From Burkholderia aenigmatica (lineage in GTDB: Bacteria; Pseudomonadota; Gammaproteobacteria; Burkholderiales; Burkholderiaceae): a stretch of DNA of 64,000 nucleotides. The notes under the pieces are model-generated. The model saw only the letters and a program-made list of their open reading frames with translations. It did no database searches and had not been told where the DNA came from. The number at the start of each line of letters is the position of its first letter. The stretch's first letter is position 1. The position numbers and the translations under genes are program-made. The stretch is from assembly GCF_902499175.1 (NCBI RefSeq), contig NZ_CABVQC010000028.1, positions 35,057 through 99,056 of the forward strand, given 5' to 3'. Shown one piece after another: positions 8,034-17,089 of the stretch.

Positions 8034-8312
8034 TCAGCGCTTGTACAGCTCGCGAACGGCGTCCTCGATGTGCTGGCGCAAAAGGTGGCGCTCCTCGGGC
8101 GTCATGTGCCCGTCGCGGCGGCGCTGTTCGAGATCGGGAGGCACGGCGGAACGGACCGTCATCTCGGCGGCACGGTCGGACTGCGGCGCTTTGCCGCGCG
8201 GCAGCTTGCGCGACGATGCGCCCTGCTCGGGGCGCTGCGCATACGCGAAGTTCGACGCATACGGACCGGCAAGTGCGATCGTCAGCATCACTGCAATCCG
8301 GGCAGATCGCAT
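8034..8312 (-). CDS. small secreted hypothetical protein
   Basis: A 92-residue protein starting at ATG 8312, behind a GAGG ribosome site. That start begins a clean signal peptide (MRSARIAVMLTIALAGPYASNFAYAQ) with predicted cleavage after AYAQ or thereabouts. The mature part is basic and ends in MTPEERHLLRQHIEDAVREL, a helix seen in many small proteobacterial periplasmic proteins of unknown function. It lies upstream of, and on the same strand as, the DUF1800/DUF1501 pair, so it may be co-expressed with them. Confidence 0.6.
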   Translation of the reverse strand: MRSARIAVMLTIALAGPYASNFAYAQRPEQGASSRKLPRGKAPQSDRAAEMTVRSAVPPDLEQRRRDGHMTPEERHLLRQHIEDAVRELYKR

Positions 8313-8480
8313 GACCGTCCTCGCTTCTTTGGTCGATTTGTTCCCTTCGTCACGCGGCAACCGGCTACCTCTGGTACTTGAAAAACCCTGCGGAATTCGG
8401 GTGTGCAAAGATGAAAGATGGAGTGCAGGGGAGTATCTACCGAATTTCGGCTTCGAGTAAAGGAATCTCTATAGCCTGCC

Positions 8481-8509
8481 TTTACTCCGCGCGACACTAC
8501 GGGTAAATT
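8481..8509 (+). promoter_or_regulatory. candidate sigma70 promoter of ompR
   Basis: A TTTACT hexamer (8481-8486), a 17-bp spacer and TAAATT (8504-8509) lie about 60 bp upstream of the response-regulator start. Each hexamer matches the consensus at 4 of 6 positions. Prediction only. Confidence 0.35.
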
Positions 8510-8570
8510 TTGTAACCGACTGTAACGCACGAAAATACGCGGCCGTGCGTCAATTCCCATTCGCGATAAG

Positions 8571-9305
8571 ATGCCGATCATGGAAACGAAAAACCCCTCC
8601 AAGATTCTCGTCGTCGACGACGACCCGCGCCTGCGCGATCTGCTGCGCCGCTATCTCGGCGAGCAGGGTTTCAATGTCTACGTCGCGGAAAACGCGACCG
8701 CAATGAACAAGCTCTGGGTACGCGAGCGTTTCGACCTGCTCGTGCTCGACCTGATGCTCCCGGGCGAAGACGGCCTGTCGATCTGCCGCCGCCTGCGCGG
8801 CAGCAACGACCGCACGCCGATCATCATGCTCACCGCGAAGGGCGAAGATGTGGATCGCATCGTCGGCCTCGAGATGGGCGCCGACGATTACCTGCCGAAG
8901 CCGTTCAACCCGCGCGAACTCGTCGCGCGCATTCATGCGGTGCTGCGCCGCCAGGCGCCGGCCGAACTGCCGGGCGCGCCGTCGGAAACCACCGAGGTGT
9001 TCGAGTTCGGCGAGTTCTCGCTGAACCTCGCGACGCGCACGCTGACGAAATCCGGCCAGGAAATTCCGCTCACCACCGGCGAATTCTCGGTGCTGAAGGT
9101 GTTCGCGCGTCATCCGCGCCAGCCGCTGTCGCGCGAGAAGCTGATGGAACTCGCACGCGGTCGTGAATACGAAGTGTTCGACCGCAGCCTCGACGTCCAG
9201 ATCTCGCGCCTGCGCAAGCTGATCGAACCGGATCCGGGCAGCCCGCGTTTCATCCAGACCGTCTGGGGCCTCGGCTACGTGTTCATCCCGGACGGCGCCG
9301 CCTGA
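8571..9305 (+). CDS. ompR: OmpR-family response regulator
   Basis: A 244-residue two-component regulator. The receiver domain (~11-125) carries the acidic pocket Asp16-Asp18, the phosphoacceptor Asp60 (VLDLMLPGEDG) and the KPF lysine near residue 110. A winged-helix output domain follows (~145-240), with RTLTKSGQEIPLTTGEFSVL and SRLRKLIEPDPGSPRFIQTV. Sequence and the downstream EnvZ-like kinase fit OmpR, which responds to osmolarity and controls porin and envelope genes. An alternative start lies three codons in (ATG 8580). It is transcribed with the kinase, 39 bp apart. Confidence 0.92.
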   Translation: MPIMETKNPSKILVVDDDPRLRDLLRRYLGEQGFNVYVAENATAMNKLWVRERFDLLVLDLMLPGEDGLSICRRLRGSNDRTPIIMLTAKGEDVDRIVGLEMGADDYLPKPFNPRELVARIHAVLRRQAPAELPGAPSETTEVFEFGEFSLNLATRTLTKSGQEIPLTTGEFSVLKVFARHPRQPLSREKLMELARGREYEVFDRSLDVQISRLRKLIEPDPGSPRFIQTVWGLGYVFIPDGAA

Positions 9306-9344
9306 TCTTTTCCTTTCCGGTTTCGCCCGCCCACGGCCCGTCCC

Positions 9345-10706
9345 ATGCGTATCGACCGGCGCCTCCTGCAGCTCGCGTTCGGCGGGCTGTTCTGGCGCAC
9401 CTTCCTGCTGATCGCGCTGCTGATCTCGGTCAGTCTCGCCGCGTGGTTCCAGAGCTTTCGCGTGATCGAGCGCGAGCCGCGTGCGCAGCGCGTCGCGCTG
9501 CAGCTCGTCGCGGTCGTGAAGCTCACGCGCACTGCCCTGCTCTATTCCGATCCCGATCTGCGGCGCGCGCTGCTGCAGGATCTCGAGAGCAACGAGGGCG
9601 TGCGCGTGTACCCGCGCGAAAAGACCGACAAGTTCAAGCTGCAGCCCGACGAGTCGCTGAACCGCCTGATCGAACACGACATCCGCAGCCGTCTCGGCGA
9701 CGATACCGTGATCGCGCAGTCGGTCAACGACATTCCCGGCGTGTGGATCAGCTTCAAGATCGACGACGACGATTACTGGGTCGCGCTCGATCGCGACCAG
9801 CTCGACAACGTCACCGGCCTGCAGTGGGCCGGCTGGGGGCTATTCGCGCTCGCGTTGTCGCTATTCGGCTCCGCGTTCATCACAAGCCTGGTGAACCGGC
9901 CGTTCTCGCGGCTTGCGCTCGCCGCGCGGCAGATCGGCTCGGGTCAGACACCCGAGCTGCTGCCCGAGCGCGGAATGGGCGTCGCGGCCGATACCAACCG
10001 CAGCTTCAACCAGATGGTGCGCGACCTCGAGCAGCTCGAGGCAGACCGCGCGCTGATGCTCGCGGGCATCTCGCACGACCTGCGCACGCCGCTCGCGCGG
10101 CTGCGGCTCGAAACCGAGATGAGCCCGTCCGACCAGGCGACCAAGGACGCGATGGTCGACGACATCGAACAGATGGATCGCATCATCGCGGCCTTCATCG
10201 ATTACGCGCGCCCGTCGCAACGCAAACCGGAGCCCGTCGACCTGTCGTCGATCGCGCAGGAAGTCGCTGCGCGCGTGTCGGGCGAGGATGGCGTCGAGAT
10301 CCGCACGCGGCTGGCGCCGAGCGCGGTGATCGAAGCCGACGAGACCGACATGCGCCGCGTGATCGGCAACCTCGTCGAGAACGCACGCAAGTATGGCCAA
10401 AGCAAGCAGGACGGCGTGTCGCGCATCACGCTCGAGACGCGCGTGTCGCACGCGCGCGTCGAGCTGTCGGTGAGCGACGAAGGCCCCGGCATCCCCGAGG
10501 ATCAACTGCCGCTCGTGATGCGGCCGTTCTACCGCGTCGACACCGCGCGCACCAAGGCGGACGGCACGGGCCTCGGGATGGCGATCGTGCTGCGCCTCGT
10601 GGGCCGCTATCGCGGCGCGCTGCGCCTGCGCAATCGCAACCCCGAAGCGGGCCTCGAAGTCACGCTCGAATTCCCCGGCGCCGGCAAGGCGCGTGCGACT
10701 GCGTGA
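9345..10706 (+). CDS. envZ: EnvZ-like sensor histidine kinase
   Basis: A 453-residue inner-membrane kinase. It has a first membrane helix at ~14-37, a periplasmic sensor region of ~120 residues and a second helix at ~162-182. A HAMP linker follows, then an H-box with His244 (AGISHDLRTPLARLR), an N-box (IGNLVENARKYG) and G-boxes (DEGPGIPEDQ, GTGLGMAI). All kinase residues are intact. It should phosphorylate the OmpR protein encoded immediately upstream in response to envelope or osmotic signals. The stimulus cannot be read from the sequence. Confidence 0.92.
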   Translation: MRIDRRLLQLAFGGLFWRTFLLIALLISVSLAAWFQSFRVIEREPRAQRVALQLVAVVKLTRTALLYSDPDLRRALLQDLESNEGVRVYPREKTDKFKLQPDESLNRLIEHDIRSRLGDDTVIAQSVNDIPGVWISFKIDDDDYWVALDRDQLDNVTGLQWAGWGLFALALSLFGSAFITSLVNRPFSRLALAARQIGSGQTPELLPERGMGVAADTNRSFNQMVRDLEQLEADRALMLAGISHDLRTPLARLRLETEMSPSDQATKDAMVDDIEQMDRIIAAFIDYARPSQRKPEPVDLSSIAQEVAARVSGEDGVEIRTRLAPSAVIEADETDMRRVIGNLVENARKYGQSKQDGVSRITLETRVSHARVELSVSDEGPGIPEDQLPLVMRPFYRVDTARTKADGTGLGMAIVLRLVGRYRGALRLRNRNPEAGLEVTLEFPGAGKARATA

Positions 10707-10736
10707 CGCGCTCGCGCACGCTTCTTGCACTGCACA

Positions 10737-10773
10737 CTATCGATCCGGTTGAAAAAAGCTATGAAGGTCGTTA
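10737..10773 (+). promoter_or_regulatory. possible OxyR-type site upstream of ahpC
   Basis: Four tetranucleotides occur at exact 7-bp intervals: CTAT (10737), GTTG (10748), CTAT (10759) and GTTA (10770). This follows the ATAG/CTAT periodicity of OxyR sites, but two of the four are poor matches. The block would lie about -80 to -45 relative to the predicted ahpC promoter, a usual OxyR activation position. Weak prediction. Confidence 0.3.
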
Positions 10774-10784
10774 GTCAAAATCTA

Positions 10785-10813
10785 TTGAAGCGACTAATTA
10801 ATAGTGTTATAGT
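10785..10813 (+). promoter_or_regulatory. sigma70 promoter of ahpC
   Basis: TTGAAG (10785-10790), a 17-bp spacer and TATAGT (10808-10813), a strong consensus-like promoter in an AT-rich stretch. It lies ~80 bp upstream of the ahpC start. Confidence 0.65.
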
Positions 10814-10895
10814 TTTGCCCATGCTGTCACATCATCGTTGCAGCACCGAGGTAGCTTGACTCAGTCCTCTTCCCAACTCATACAGGAGTATCCGC

Positions 10896-11444
10896 ATGAA
10901 AACCGTGGGCGATAAACTCGAAGCTTTCACCGTCGTAGCCGCGAAGCCGGGCTTCAACAATCACGAGGAAAACGGCCAGTCGGCATTCGAGACCGTCACC
11001 GAAGCGTCGTTCCCGGGCAAGTGGAAGATCATCTACTTCTATCCGAAGGATTTCACGTTCGTGTGCCCGACGGAAATCGTCGAGTTCGCGAAGCTCACGA
11101 AGCAGTTCGAAGAGCGCGATGCCATCCTGCTGGGCGGCAGCTCGGACAACGAATTCGTCAAGCTCGCATGGCGCCGTGAGCACAAGGACCTGAACAAGCT
11201 GAACCACTACTCGTTCGGCGACGTCAAGGGCGAGCTGATCGACCAGCTCGGCGTGCGCGACAAGGAAGCCGGCGTGGCCCTGCGTGCAACGTTCATCGTC
11301 GATCCGGACAACACGATCCAGCACGTTTCGGTGAACAACCTGAACGTCGGCCGCAGCCCGGAAGAAGTCCTGCGGATTCTGGACGGCCTGCAAACGGACG
11401 AACTGTGCCCGTGCAACCGTGCAGTCGGCGGCGCAACGCTGTAA
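10896..11444 (+). CDS. ahpC: alkyl hydroperoxide reductase AhpC (2-Cys peroxiredoxin)
   Basis: A 182-residue cytosolic peroxiredoxin that reduces H2O2, organic peroxides and peroxynitrite. The peroxidatic Cys57 sits in DFTFVCPTEIVEF. The resolving Cys171 or Cys173 lies in ELCPCNRAVGG near the C-terminus, a short-tail form that pairs with AhpD rather than AhpF. An AGGAG ribosome site precedes the ATG. It is followed by a hairpin terminator and then ahpD, so ahpD expression probably depends on readthrough or its own promoter. Likely induced by peroxide. Confidence 0.95.
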   Translation: MKTVGDKLEAFTVVAAKPGFNNHEENGQSAFETVTEASFPGKWKIIYFYPKDFTFVCPTEIVEFAKLTKQFEERDAILLGGSSDNEFVKLAWRREHKDLNKLNHYSFGDVKGELIDQLGVRDKEAGVALRATFIVDPDNTIQHVSVNNLNVGRSPEEVLRILDGLQTDELCPCNRAVGGATL

Positions 11445-11460
11445 GCGCATCGATGCACGA

Positions 11461-11496
11461 AGCCCGCGGCGCACGTACTGCCTGCGGGCTTTTTTA
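11461..11496 (+). terminator. intrinsic terminator after ahpC
   Basis: A 7-bp stem AGCCCGC/GCGGGCT followed by a run of T residues, located between ahpC and ahpD. It may set a lower level of ahpD relative to ahpC. Confidence 0.75.
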
Positions 11497-11520
11497 ACGG
11501 CCAACCCATAGGAGATATCA

Positions 11521-12048
11521 ATGGAATTCATCAACTCGATTAAGGCACGTATTCCCGACTACGCGAAGGACATTCGCCTGAACCTCGACGGCACGATCTC
11601 GCGCTCGTCGCTCGAAGGCACCGACGCGGTCGGCGTTGCGCTGGCGGCGGCGATCGCAGCGAAGAGCACGGTGCTCATCAAGACGATCCGCGAGGCCGGC
11701 GTGCTGTCGCCCGAAGAGACGAACGCCGTGCTGACGGCGGCCGCGCTGATGGGGATGAACAACACCTGGTATCCGTATGTCGAGATGGCCGACGACGCCG
11801 ACCTGAAGACGCAGCGCGCCGAGCTGCGGATGGGTGCGTATGCGACCCACGGCGGCGTCGACAAGCGCAAGTTCGAGATGTACGCGCTCGCCGCGTCGAT
11901 CGTCGGCAAGTGCCACTTCTGCGTGAAGTCGCACTATGCGCTGCTGAAGAACGAGCAAGGGATGACTGTCACGCAGCTGCGCGACGTCGGCCGTATCGCG
12001 TCGGTGATCAACGCCGCCGCGCAAGTGATCGCCGCTGAAGGCGAGTAA
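11521..12048 (+). CDS. ahpD: alkylhydroperoxidase AhpD
   Basis: A 175-residue AhpD-fold enzyme that reduces oxidised AhpC, in Mycobacterium using lipoamide as electron carrier, and has weak peroxidase activity itself. The catalytic set is clear: Glu119 in KRKFEMYALAAS, the redox pair Cys131-Cys134 in GKCHFCVKSH, and His138. Start at ATG 11521 behind AGGAGATATCA. It lies 76 bp after ahpC, from which it is separated by a terminator. Confidence 0.95.
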   Translation: MEFINSIKARIPDYAKDIRLNLDGTISRSSLEGTDAVGVALAAAIAAKSTVLIKTIREAGVLSPEETNAVLTAAALMGMNNTWYPYVEMADDADLKTQRAELRMGAYATHGGVDKRKFEMYALAASIVGKCHFCVKSHYALLKNEQGMTVTQLRDVGRIASVINAAAQVIAAEGE

Positions 12049-12101
12049 GCGGTTGCACCACCCGGCCGGCAGCCACGCCGGCCTGGTCGCCGCGCCAAAC
12101 G

Positions 12102-12129
12102 AAAATGCCACGCATCCGCGTGGCATTTT
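12102..12129. terminator. bidirectional terminator between ahpD and ispF
   Basis: A perfect 12-bp stem, AAAATGCCACGC/GCGTGGCATTTT, with a 4-nt loop between two converging genes. A runs on the left and T runs on the right let it serve both strands. Confidence 0.8.
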
Positions 12130-12178
12130 CATTTCCGCGGCGCGGCGCGCCGGTCGAACCGCGCGCCGCAGCCGGGCG

Positions 12179-12664
12179 TCAGCCGCCCTGCTTCACCAGC
12201 AGCGCCGCGGCCTGCGCCTCGATCCCCTCGCCGCGGCCGAGATAGCCGAGCTTCTCGTTGGTCTTCGCCTTCACGTTCACGCGATCGAGCGGCAGCCCGA
12301 GATCGGCCGCGATGTTCGCGCGCATCCCGTCGATATGCGGTGCCAGCTTCGGCGCCTGGGCGATTACCGTACTGTCGACGTTCTGGATCGTGAAGCCGGC
12401 CGCCTTGATCCGTGCCACGCACTCGCGCAGCAGCACGCGGCTGTCGGCGCCCTTGAAGGCCGCGTCCGTGTCGGAGAAATGGCGGCCGATGTCGCCGAGC
12501 GCCGCCGCGCCGAACAGCGCGTCGGTGATCGCGTGCAGCAGCACGTCCGCGTCCGAGTGGCCGAGCAGGCCGCGTTCGTAAGGAATCGTCACGCCGCCGA
12601 TGATGAGGGGGCGCCCCTCGACGAGCTGGTGCACGTCGTAGCCTTGTCCGATTCTGAAATCCAT
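12179..12664 (-). CDS. ispF: 2-C-methyl-D-erythritol 2,4-cyclodiphosphate synthase
   Basis: A 161-residue trimeric zinc enzyme of the MEP isoprenoid pathway, converting CDP-methylerythritol 2-phosphate to the cyclodiphosphate with loss of CMP. Zinc ligands Asp10 and His12 lie in GQGYDVHQL and the third, His, in LLGHSDADVLLHA. The signature GDIGRHFSDTD and the C-terminal KAKTNEKLGYLGRGEGI are present. It lies 28 bp downstream of ispD on the same strand, the usual ispDF operon. Confidence 0.96.
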   Translation of the reverse strand: MDFRIGQGYDVHQLVEGRPLIIGGVTIPYERGLLGHSDADVLLHAITDALFGAAALGDIGRHFSDTDAAFKGADSRVLLRECVARIKAAGFTIQNVDSTVIAQAPKLAPHIDGMRANIAADLGLPLDRVNVKAKTNEKLGYLGRGEGIEAQAAALLVKQGG

Positions 12665-12692
12665 GCGTGTTCCGATTGAGAGGGGGTAAATG

Positions 12693-13406
12693 TCAGGAGG
12701 CGTTCGCAGGGCGCGCGGCGAGGATCGCCTCCGCGAGCGCGAAATCTTCCGGGTACGTGACCTTGAAATTGCGCAGGCTGCCCTGCACGACGCGCGGCGT
12801 ATGGCCTGCCCATTCGATCGCGCTCGCCTCGTCGGTCAGGTCGTGCCCTTCCCGCTGCGCGCGCAGGATCGCCTCGCGCAGCATGCCGATGCGGAACATC
12901 TGCGGCGTCTGCGCCTGCCACAACGCGTCGCGCGACTCGGTGCGCGCGATTGCGTCGCCGCCGGCCGGCACGCGCTTGAGCGTATCGGCCACCGGCAGCG
13001 CGACGATGCCGCCGACCGGATCGTCCTTCAGCGTCGCGACCAGCGTGCGGATCAGCTCCGGCGTGATGCCCGGGCGCGCGGCGTCGTGCACCAGCACCCA
13101 GTCGTGGTCGGTCGCGCCGAACTCGGCCAGCTCCAGCAGCCCGTTCAGCACCGACGCCTGGCGCGAGCCGCCGCCGCAGCGGCGCACCGCGAAGCGCAGC
13201 CCCGCGAAGCGGCGCGCGTCGAAATGGGAATCGTCGGGCGACAGGACGACGAGCGTCTGCGCGAATTCGCTGCACGCGTCGAACGCGGCGAGCGTGTAGT
13301 GCAGCAGCGCGCGGCCGGCCAGCGTGCGGTATTGCTTCGGCACGGCCGAACCGGAACGGCTGCCCGTGCCGGCACAGGGAATCAGGGCGAAAAGTCGGGG
13401 AGTCAC
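12693..13406 (-). CDS. ispD: 2-C-methyl-D-erythritol 4-phosphate cytidylyltransferase
   Basis: A 237-residue cytidylyltransferase transferring CMP to methylerythritol 4-phosphate in the MEP pathway. The nucleotide-binding signature IPCAGTGSRSG followed by VPKQY lies at residues ~9-26. VLVHDAARPG and the substrate-binding DEASAIEW are also present. Translation starts at a GTG with no strong Shine-Dalgarno. It is divergent from mfd with ~108 bp between the starts, so the two promoters share this short region. Confidence 0.95.
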   Translation of the reverse strand: MTPRLFALIPCAGTGSRSGSAVPKQYRTLAGRALLHYTLAAFDACSEFAQTLVVLSPDDSHFDARRFAGLRFAVRRCGGGSRQASVLNGLLELAEFGATDHDWVLVHDAARPGITPELIRTLVATLKDDPVGGIVALPVADTLKRVPAGGDAIARTESRDALWQAQTPQMFRIGMLREAILRAQREGHDLTDEASAIEWAGHTPRVVQGSLRNFKVTYPEDFALAEAILAARPANAS

Positions 13407-13513
13407 GAAGGGAAACGCCGGAAAGATGAAATCGAGAAGCGGATTTTATAATAGGTCTTTCGTCTCGACCGGCGCACCGCGATGCGCCCGTGCACGCCAC
13501 CCCTGTCGTCCCT

Positions 13514-16500
13514 ATGCCAGATAACGCTTCCACCCCGTCCGCCTCGCCCATTGCCCGCGTCAAGTCCGGCCAGCGTTTCGCCTTCGACGGCGCGCATGGT
13601 TCCGCCGACGCGCTCGCCATCGCCCGTTATCTCGCCGACAACCGCCAGGAGGTGCCGCTCCTCGCGGTGATCTGTGCGAACGCGGTCGACGCGCAACGGC
13701 TCTCGCAAGAAATCCGCTACTTCTCGCCGGACGCGCGCGTGCGCCTGCTGCCGGACTGGGAAACGCTGCCGTACGACACCTTCTCGCCGCACCAGGACCT
13801 GGTATCCGAGCGTCTCGCGACGCTGCACGATCTCGGCGAGGGCCGCTGCGACATCCTGCTCGTGCCCGCGACCACCGCGCTGTACCGGATGCCGCCCGCG
13901 TCGTTCATGGCCGCGTACACGTTTGCATTCGCACAGGGCGAGCGGCTCGACGAAGCGAAGCTGAAGGCGCAGCTCACGCTGGCCGGCTACGAGCACGTGA
14001 GCCAGGTCGTGCGGCCCGGCGAATACTGCGTGCGCGGCTCGCTGATCGACCTGTACCCGATGGGCTCGCCGCTGCCGTACCGGATCGACCTGTTCGACGA
14101 CCAGGTCGACTCGATCCGCGCGTTCGACCCGGACACGCAGCGCAGCCTCTACCCGGTGCGCGACGTGCGGCTCCTGCCCGGCCGCGAGTTTCCGTTCGAC
14201 GAAGCCGCGCGCACGGCCTTCCGCAGCCGCTGGCGCGAGACCTTCGAAGGCGACCCGAGCCGCGCGCCGATCTACAAGGACATCGGCAACGGCGTGCCGT
14301 CGGCCGGCATCGAGTATTACCTGCCGCTGTTCTTCGACGAAACCGCCACGCTGTTCCACTACCTGCCGCAGGATGCGCACCTGGTGTTCACCGGCGATCT
14401 CGAAGCGTCGATCCGCCGCTTCACGGCCGATACGAAGCAACGCCATGCGTTCCTCGCGCACGATCGCGAGCGGCCGATCCTCGAGCCGCAGCGGCTGTTC
14501 CTGTCCGACGAGGATTTCTTCGCGTTCGCGAAGCCGTTCGCCCGCGTCGTGCTGCCCGCGCAGCCGGCCGGCGGCTGGGCGACGGCGCTACCCGAGCTCA
14601 CCGTCGATCGCCATGCCGACGATCCGCTCGCGTCGCTGCGCACGTTCGTCGAATCGTCGGGCAAGCGCGTCCTGCTGACCGTCGAATCGGCCGGCCGCCG
14701 CGAGACGATCCTGCAACTGCTCGCCGAACACCATCTGCGCCCCGCGTCGAACGACCACTTCGCGGGCTGGCTCGAAAGCGACGAACGCTTCGCGCTCGGC
14801 GTCGCGCCACTTGCGAACGGCTTCGCGGTGCCGGGCGAAGGCTATGCGGTCGTCACCGAGACCGAACTGTACGGCGCGCTCGGCCGCCGCGCGGGCCGCC
14901 GCCGGCAGGAGCAGGCGAGCAACGTCGACGCGATGGTGCGCGACCTGTCGGAGCTGAAGGTCGGCGACCCGGTCGTCCACGCGCAGCACGGCATCGGCCG
15001 CTACATGGGCCTCGTGTCGATGGACCTCGGCGAAGGCGAGACGGAATTCCTGCATCTCGAATACTCGGGCGACAGCAAGCTCTACGTGCCCGTCGCGCAA
15101 CTGCACGTGATCTCGCGCTACAGCGGCGCCGATCCCGACAGCGCGCCGTTGCACGCGCTCGGTTCCGGCCAGTGGGAGCGCGCGAAGCGCAAGGCCGCGC
15201 AGCAGATCCGCGATACGGCCGCCGAGCTGCTGAACCTGTACGCGCGCCGCGCGGCCCGCGAAGGCCACGCGTTCTCGCTCGATCCGCGCGACTACGTGAA
15301 GTTCGCCGAAAGCTTCGGCTTCGAGGAAACACCCGACCAGGCAGCCGCCATCGCGGCCGTGATCGGCGACATGACGAGCGGCAAGCCGATGGACCGCCTC
15401 GTGTGCGGCGACGTCGGCTTCGGCAAGACCGAGGTCGCGCTGCGCGCCGCGTTCATCGCGGTGCTGGGCGGCAAGCAGGTCGCGCTGCTGTCGCCGACCA
15501 CGCTGCTCGCCGAGCAGCACACGCAGACCTTCGCCGACCGCTTCGCGGACTGGCCGGTGCGGATCGTCGAGCTGTCGCGCTTCAAGACCGCGAAGGAAGT
15601 CAACGCGGCGATCGCGCAGATCAACGAAGGCAGCGTCGACATCGTGATCGGCACGCACAAGCTGCTGTCGTCGGACGTGCAGTTCAAGCGCCTCGGCCTC
15701 GTGATCATCGACGAGGAACACCGCTTCGGCGTGCGCCAGAAGGAAGCGCTGAAGGCGCTGCGCGCGGAAGTCGACGTGCTGACGCTCACCGCGACGCCGA
15801 TCCCGCGTACGCTCGGGATGGCGCTCGAAGGGCTGCGCGATTTCTCGGTCATTGCAACCGCGCCGCAGAAGCGCCTCGCGATCAAGACCTTCGTGCGCCG
15901 CGAGGAAGAAAGCGTGATCCGCGAGGCGATGCTGCGCGAGCTGAAGCGCGGCGGTCAGGTGTATTTCCTGCACAACGAGGTCGAGACGATCGAGAACCGC
16001 AAGACGATGCTCGAGGCGCTCGTGCCCGAAGCACGCATCGCGATCGCGCACGGCCAGATGCACGAACGCGAACTCGAACGCGTGATGCGCGATTTCGTCG
16101 CGCAGCGCGCGAACGTGCTGCTGTGCACGACCATCATCGAGACCGGCATCGACGTGCCGAGCGCGAACACGATCATCATGCACCGCTCGGACAAGTTCGG
16201 CCTCGCGCAGCTCCACCAGTTGCGCGGCCGCGTCGGCCGCTCGCATCACCAGGCCTATGCGTACCTGCTGGTCCACGATCCGCAGGCGCTGACCAAGCAG
16301 GCCCAGCGCCGGCTCGAAGCGATCCAGCAGATGGAGGAACTCGGTTCGGGCTTCTATCTCGCGATGCACGACCTCGAGATCCGCGGCACCGGCGAAGTGC
16401 TCGGCGACAAGCAGTCGGGCGAGATCCACGAGATCGGCTTCCAGCTCTATACGGACATGCTGAACGACGCGGTGAAGGCGCTGAAGAACGGCAAGGAACC

Positions 16501-16984
16501 CGACCTCACCGCCCCGCTCGCCGCGACGACGGAAATCAACCTGCATGCACCGGCGATCCTTCCGGCCGACTACTGCGCGGACGTGCAGGAGCGGCTGTCG
16601 CTGTACAAGCGGCTCGCGAACTGCGAGCACGGCGACGCGATCGACGGTATCCAGGAAGAGCTGATCGACCGCTTCGGCAAGCTGCCGCCGCAGGCGCACG
16701 CGCTCGTCGAGACGCACCGGTTGCGAATCGCCGCGAAGCCGCTCGGCATCGTGAAGATAGATGCGAGCGAGGTCGCGATCGGGCTGCAGTTCGAGCCGAA
16801 TCCGCCGATCGATCCGATGCGGATCATCGAGATGGTGCAGAAGCACCGGCACATCAAGCTCGCGGGCCAGGACAAGCTGCGCATCGAGACGCGCTCGCCG
16901 GATCTCGCGATCCGCGTGTCGACGATCAAGGAAACGCTGCGCGCGCTCGGCCCCAAGCAAGGAGCGGCTACCGCGGTGCGCTGA
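13514..16984 (+). CDS. mfd: transcription-repair coupling factor Mfd
   Basis: A 1156-residue DNA translocase that removes stalled RNA polymerase and recruits UvrA to lesions. The N-terminal UvrB-like region includes LLPDWETLPYDTFSPHQD. An RNA-polymerase-interaction domain is marked by DPVVHAQHGIGRYMG. The motor follows, with Walker A GDVGFGKTEVA (~residue 632), the DEEH box (IIDEEHRFG, ~732) and the LRGRVGRSHHQAYAY motif, then a C-terminal regulatory domain. ATG 13514 (MPDNASTP) is preferred to the GTG at 13490 because it gives the usual length. Confidence 0.96.
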   Translation: MPDNASTPSASPIARVKSGQRFAFDGAHGSADALAIARYLADNRQEVPLLAVICANAVDAQRLSQEIRYFSPDARVRLLPDWETLPYDTFSPHQDLVSERLATLHDLGEGRCDILLVPATTALYRMPPASFMAAYTFAFAQGERLDEAKLKAQLTLAGYEHVSQVVRPGEYCVRGSLIDLYPMGSPLPYRIDLFDDQVDSIRAFDPDTQRSLYPVRDVRLLPGREFPFDEAARTAFRSRWRETFEGDPSRAPIYKDIGNGVPSAGIEYYLPLFFDETATLFHYLPQDAHLVFTGDLEASIRRFTADTKQRHAFLAHDRERPILEPQRLFLSDEDFFAFAKPFARVVLPAQPAGGWATALPELTVDRHADDPLASLRTFVESSGKRVLLTVESAGRRETILQLLAEHHLRPASNDHFAGWLESDERFALGVAPLANGFAVPGEGYAVVTETELYGALGRRAGRRRQEQASNVDAMVRDLSELKVGDPVVHAQHGIGRYMGLVSMDLGEGETEFLHLEYSGDSKLYVPVAQLHVISRYSGADPDSAPLHALGSGQWERAKRKAAQQIRDTAAELLNLYARRAAREGHAFSLDPRDYVKFAESFGFEETPDQAAAIAAVIGDMTSGKPMDRLVCGDVGFGKTEVALRAAFIAVLGGKQVALLSPTTLLAEQHTQTFADRFADWPVRIVELSRFKTAKEVNAAIAQINEGSVDIVIGTHKLLSSDVQFKRLGLVIIDEEHRFGVRQKEALKALRAEVDVLTLTATPIPRTLGMALEGLRDFSVIATAPQKRLAIKTFVRREEESVIREAMLRELKRGGQVYFLHNEVETIENRKTMLEALVPEARIAIAHGQMHERELERVMRDFVAQRANVLLCTTIIETGIDVPSANTIIMHRSDKFGLAQLHQLRGRVGRSHHQAYAYLLVHDPQALTKQAQRRLEAIQQMEELGSGFYLAMHDLEIRGTGEVLGDKQSGEIHEIGFQLYTDMLNDAVKALKNGKEPDLTAPLAATTEINLHAPAILPADYCADVQERLSLYKRLANCEHGDAIDGIQEELIDRFGKLPPQAHALVETHRLRIAAKPLGIVKIDASEVAIGLQFEPNPPIDPMRIIEMVQKHRHIKLAGQDKLRIETRSPDLAIRVSTIKETLRALGPKQGAATAVR

Positions 16985-17089
16985 CGCGATACTGGCGGGT
17001 GCGGCGTTGCTGCACCGCATCGCGTCCGGCGAAGGCGGGCCGACGCGTTTTTGAGTATGATTTTCCCATTCATCAGACGGAGTCTTGCC

